From the IMG/VR virus record IMGVR_UViG_3300032307_000830, positions 1-64,000 of that record: 64,000 nucleotides of DNA; one strand, written 5' to 3'. How positions within the stretch are numbered: the stretch's first letter is position 1; every line of letters starts with the position of its first letter. Both the position numbers and the translations under genes were made by a program. The notes beneath the pieces are model-generated. The model did not search any database. It was not told the DNA's origin and worked only from the letters and a program-made list of their open reading frames with translations. This DNA is from a virus. Of this stretch, positions 61,819 to 64,000 are shown in pieces.

Positions 61819-62577
61819 ATGGATAATTCACAACAAGTTTACTTTGAACCAGCGCATGACGTAATTAGTTTACCGTCTGGTGGAAGATTCTACAAGAATA
61901 AAAAAGATTCAGTTAAAGTTGCCTATATGACAGCTTCTGATGAAAACATCTTAACTTCACCAAACCTACTTCAAAGCGGTAAAGTTCTTGATGTCTTATT
62001 GGAAAAGAAAATTTTGGATAAAGATATCAAAGCTGGTCAATTATTACCAGGTGATAGAAACGCGATTATTTTCTTCTTAAGAGCAACTGGTTACGGTGAA
62101 ATGTACCCTGTTGAGTTGTCAGACCCTAAGACGGGTGAGAGATTTGTCGCTGATATTGATATTAGCGCTTTACCAACAAAAGAGATCTCAATTCAACCAG
62201 ATGAAAATGGCGAGTGTTCTTTTGTTTTACCAAAATCCAAAAAAACGGTTAAATTTAAGTACCTGACAGCTGAAGAAGATGATAAGTTAGTTAAGGATGA
62301 TTCAGCTAGAACTAAAAAATTAGGTTCCAACGCTATTAGTCAGATAATGACACTTAGATTACAAAACCAAATCACCGAAGTTGATGGTATTAGAGATAAG
62401 AACGCAATAATTCAATTTGTCGAATCGATGTCACCAATGGATTCAGCGGAGTTCAGAAAACATCTATTTGATAACGAACCAGGACTTGATTTAAGTATTA
62501 ATGTCGAAGCTCCGAGTGGAGAGTTTTTTTTTGGTGAACTTCCTATTACAGCCAAATTTCTTTGGCCTTACGTCTGA
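61819..62577 (+). CDS. Baseplate hub assembly protein, T4 gp26-like
   Basis: The 252-residue protein has the opening of the T4-type baseplate protein family: ISLPSGGRFYKNK, AYMTASDENILTSPNLL and LLPGDRNAIIFFLRATGYGEMYP. The C-terminal part is KFRKHLFDNEPGLD-like, ending in a FFFGELPITAKFLWPYV strand. In T4 this family includes baseplate hub components or assembly factors. It ends 13 bp before the ATG of a small downstream gene in the +1 frame. Confidence 0.85.
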   Translation: MDNSQQVYFEPAHDVISLPSGGRFYKNKKDSVKVAYMTASDENILTSPNLLQSGKVLDVLLEKKILDKDIKAGQLLPGDRNAIIFFLRATGYGEMYPVELSDPKTGERFVADIDISALPTKEISIQPDENGECSFVLPKSKKTVKFKYLTAEEDDKLVKDDSARTKKLGSNAISQIMTLRLQNQITEVDGIRDKNAIIQFVESMSPMDSAEFRKHLFDNEPGLDLSINVEAPSGEFFFGELPITAKFLWPYV

Positions 62578-62590
62578 TTATAGACAGCAA

Positions 62591-62764
62591 ATGATGTATG
62601 AATCGTACATCTTAGTAAAACACGCAAATTTTACTTACGCTGATGTAATTGGAATGCCAATCTTTGAGAGAAGAAAATTCATTGAGATATTGATGGAAGA
62701 AAATGCTAAAATCAAAGAAGCTAGAGATAGAGAGATGCAAAAAGCTAAATCTAAAAGAGGATAA
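62591..62764 (+). CDS. Small tail/baseplate assembly protein in the +1 frame
   Basis: The ATG at 62591 gives 57 residues: YESYILVKHANFTYADVIGMPIFE, then a basic coiled-coil tail. The pattern (helix, aromatic, P-x-x-E/R-R-x-F-I) is typical of short tail assembly chaperone parts encoded next to gp26-like genes. The frame remains open upstream to about 62501, overlapping the gp26-like gene across a T9 run, so a frameshift fusion is conceivable; independent initiation is simpler. Confidence 0.72.
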   Translation: MMYESYILVKHANFTYADVIGMPIFERRKFIEILMEENAKIKEARDREMQKAKSKRG

Positions 62765-62767
62765 AAG

Positions 62768-62796
62768 AAACCCACTATAAAAGGTGGGTTTTTTGT
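62768..62796 (+). terminator. Rho-independent terminator
   Basis: AAACCCAC (62768-62775) pairs with GTGGGTTT (62784-62791), followed by TTTTTG. It closes the gp26-like unit. Confidence 0.93.
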
Positions 62797-62802
62797 TTTA
62801 TC

Positions 62803-62812
62803 TGATATTTAT
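62803..62812 (+). promoter_or_regulatory. TGATATTTAT late-promoter candidate
   Basis: TGATATTTATTAATAAAATG, 14 nt before the ATG at 62827 and directly behind a terminator, so a new transcript most likely begins here. Confidence 0.55.
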
Positions 62813-62826
62813 TAATAAAATGTTTT

Positions 62827-63597
62827 ATGAAAAAATATATTATAACGGAATCACAACTTAAAAGTATTGTAGAAAAATACGAACCAGTTCCACCAAATGT
62901 TGCAAAGGCGCCACCGATAAGTTTTGATGAATTTATGGACGCGATAAAAAAAGATAACGTCATAAACCAAACCGACTCAGATAATAAAGGTGATTTGAAA
63001 AGTTATGTTGCGGCTAAAATGAGTGGATCAAGGGCCGAAAAAAACATAGGTGATGCTAATAACTCTTTAGATAAAATAGCTGCTGATTATAGTAAATCTA
63101 TGGATATGATACAAGTCCATAAATTTAGAGATGATAATGTTTTAGCAAAAACTGAGGACTTAAGTGTTATAGTATTGTCTTTACTATATTATTTCTATAA
63201 AGAGGGTCAGGTGGATCACAATGTAAAAAACAATAAAGATGTTAATATTGATTATAACACGGTTTATAACGGTATTAAAAAACATGGCGTTGATGATTTT
63301 AAATGGTTGACCAATGTAAAGTTTTTTGCGAATTGGTTTATTTGGACAAACCCAGATGATGAAACGGAAAGTGTTATCTCATCTGAAGGTGAAACTGTTC
63401 AGGTTCATATTGATAATGAAACCAAAAAAACAAAATTAGTTAGACTTAGCAATATTAGCTCAAAAACACTCACCAAATTTTATAGTGATGTATTGAGATC
63501 AAGTAACCCTAATTTTATGCAGTTGATTTCGAAAGCAATTAAAAGTAATATTGTACCTAAAATCGACTCTGGTAGTTTAGAATTTATTTTCAGATAA
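62827..63597 (+). CDS. Unknown virion candidate, 256 residues
   Basis: It starts KKYIITE|SQLKSIVEKY, an opening found in many T4-like marine phage proteins and compatible with a prohead protease site. A disordered Pro-rich linker follows, then a helical domain containing TEDLSVIVLSLLYYFYKEG and FKWLTNVKFFANWFIWTNPDDE. No known family is recognised. It is followed after one base by the start of a long coiled-coil gene, so it may serve tail assembly. Confidence 0.78.
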   Translation: MKKYIITESQLKSIVEKYEPVPPNVAKAPPISFDEFMDAIKKDNVINQTDSDNKGDLKSYVAAKMSGSRAEKNIGDANNSLDKIAADYSKSMDMIQVHKFRDDNVLAKTEDLSVIVLSLLYYFYKEGQVDHNVKNNKDVNIDYNTVYNGIKKHGVDDFKWLTNVKFFANWFIWTNPDDETESVISSEGETVQVHIDNETKKTKLVRLSNISSKTLTKFYSDVLRSSNPNFMQLISKAIKSNIVPKIDSGSLEFIFR

Positions 63598-63598
63598 A

Positions 63599-64000
63599 AT
63601 GGCTCAAGGGGATATAGTAGCAATCATAGATAAATTAACTAAAGAATTAGATAACCTAAGTTCTTTGAATTCGTCTGTCAAAATTTCCCAATTTGAACAA
63701 GGTCTGATTGTAGATAAAATCTTAAAATCACACGAGAAAGCTTTAGAATCAAGGAAAGAAGCCTATCGTTACGATTTAACCCAAGATACAATATCCTCAT
63801 ATCTTAAAAAGATCCATAAACATAGCGAAAAGTATTTTGATGAGAAGGATAAAATTAAAAAAGAAAATGCTATACTTCAGTCTCAGATAAATGATTATAA
63901 AAAAATCGAAGAAAAAGCTGAGAAAGAAAGTAGGGATGAACTAAAAAAATATGTCTCAGAAAGAAGAGCCCAACTAGAGGTTGAAAAAGCTATTAATGAA
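63599..64000 (+). CDS. Coiled-coil protein, N-terminal 134 residues (3' end outside window)
   Basis: An ATG at 63599 opens a frame that continues past the right edge. The visible part begins MAQGDIVAIIDKLTKELDNL and becomes a continuous charged coiled coil (ILQSQINDYKKIEEKAEKES). After tube and chaperone-type genes the next expected product is the tape measure protein, and long coiled coils at the start fit that. Only the beginning is visible, so this is tentative. Confidence 0.8.
   Translation, partial: MAQGDIVAIIDKLTKELDNLSSLNSSVKISQFEQGLIVDKILKSHEKALESRKEAYRYDLTQDTISSYLKKIHKHSEKYFDEKDKIKKENAILQSQINDYKKIEEKAEKESRDELKKYVSERRAQLEVEKAINE

Overview
The window is a contiguous piece of a tailed-phage genome of the T4 superfamily (contractile tail, myovirus morphology). 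It carries T4-type versions of the major capsid protein (gp23), scaffold (gp22 position), prohead protease (gp21), portal (gp20), large terminase (gp17), sheath (gp18), tail tube (gp19), a gp26-like baseplate protein, a gp55-like late sigma factor and a gp43-like DNA polymerase. The likely host is a member of the Bacteroidota, from four observations: very low GC; almost no Shine-Dalgarno sequences; promoter-like TANNTTTG boxes, typical of the Bacteroidota housekeeping sigma factor, in front of several genes; and a DUF4494-type protein. The host assignment is an inference.

Layout. 1-3245 (+): the end of a very long collagen-like fibre with a C-terminal intramolecular chaperone (S74 type). 3277-11254 (-): a zinc peptidase, a membrane-anchored glucosaminidase, then a glycan block (heptosyltransferase-like GT9, carbamoyltransferase, GT4, and a three-domain glycosyltransferase). 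11358-21937 (-): the head module gp23, gp22-like, DUF4494, gp21, AAA ATPase, portal and terminase, with one small membrane protein on the + strand. 21966-30081 (-): virion and baseplate candidates of mostly unknown function. 30106-43876 (-): late sigma factor, PhoH and dUTPase mixed with a large glycan block (sialic-acid synthase, CMP-sialate synthetase, sialyltransferase-like enzymes, several GTs, two methyltransferases, a heptose-kinase-like protein). 43946-52887 (-): small unknown proteins, DNA polymerase and structural proteins including a gp13-like neck protein. 52931-64000: gp88-like protein, SNF2 helicase, gp14/gp15-like proteins, sheath, tube, a Vsr-like nuclease, a gp26-like protein, and a coiled-coil protein that runs off the right edge.

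How it may work together. At least nine glycosyltransferase genes with about twelve or thirteen catalytic domains, nonulosonic-acid activation (NeuB, NeuA), a heptose-7-phosphate-kinase-like enzyme, an O-heptosyltransferase-like enzyme, a carbamoyltransferase and an FkbM methyltransferase form an unusually large phage-borne glycan-building set. The Ser/Thr/Asn-rich collagen-like fibre lies next to the heptosyltransferase block and is an attractive acceptor candidate. Glycosylation of the host surface or of DNA are alternatives that the sequence cannot exclude.

Regulation. Two promoter-like classes recur on the sense strand: TATATTTG-type boxes (host-like) and a GATATTTAT/TATTTAT core before many virion genes, which may be the late promoter used with the gp55-like sigma factor. 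Rho-independent terminators close several units. No tRNA, CRISPR array, insertion sequence or integrase was recognised.
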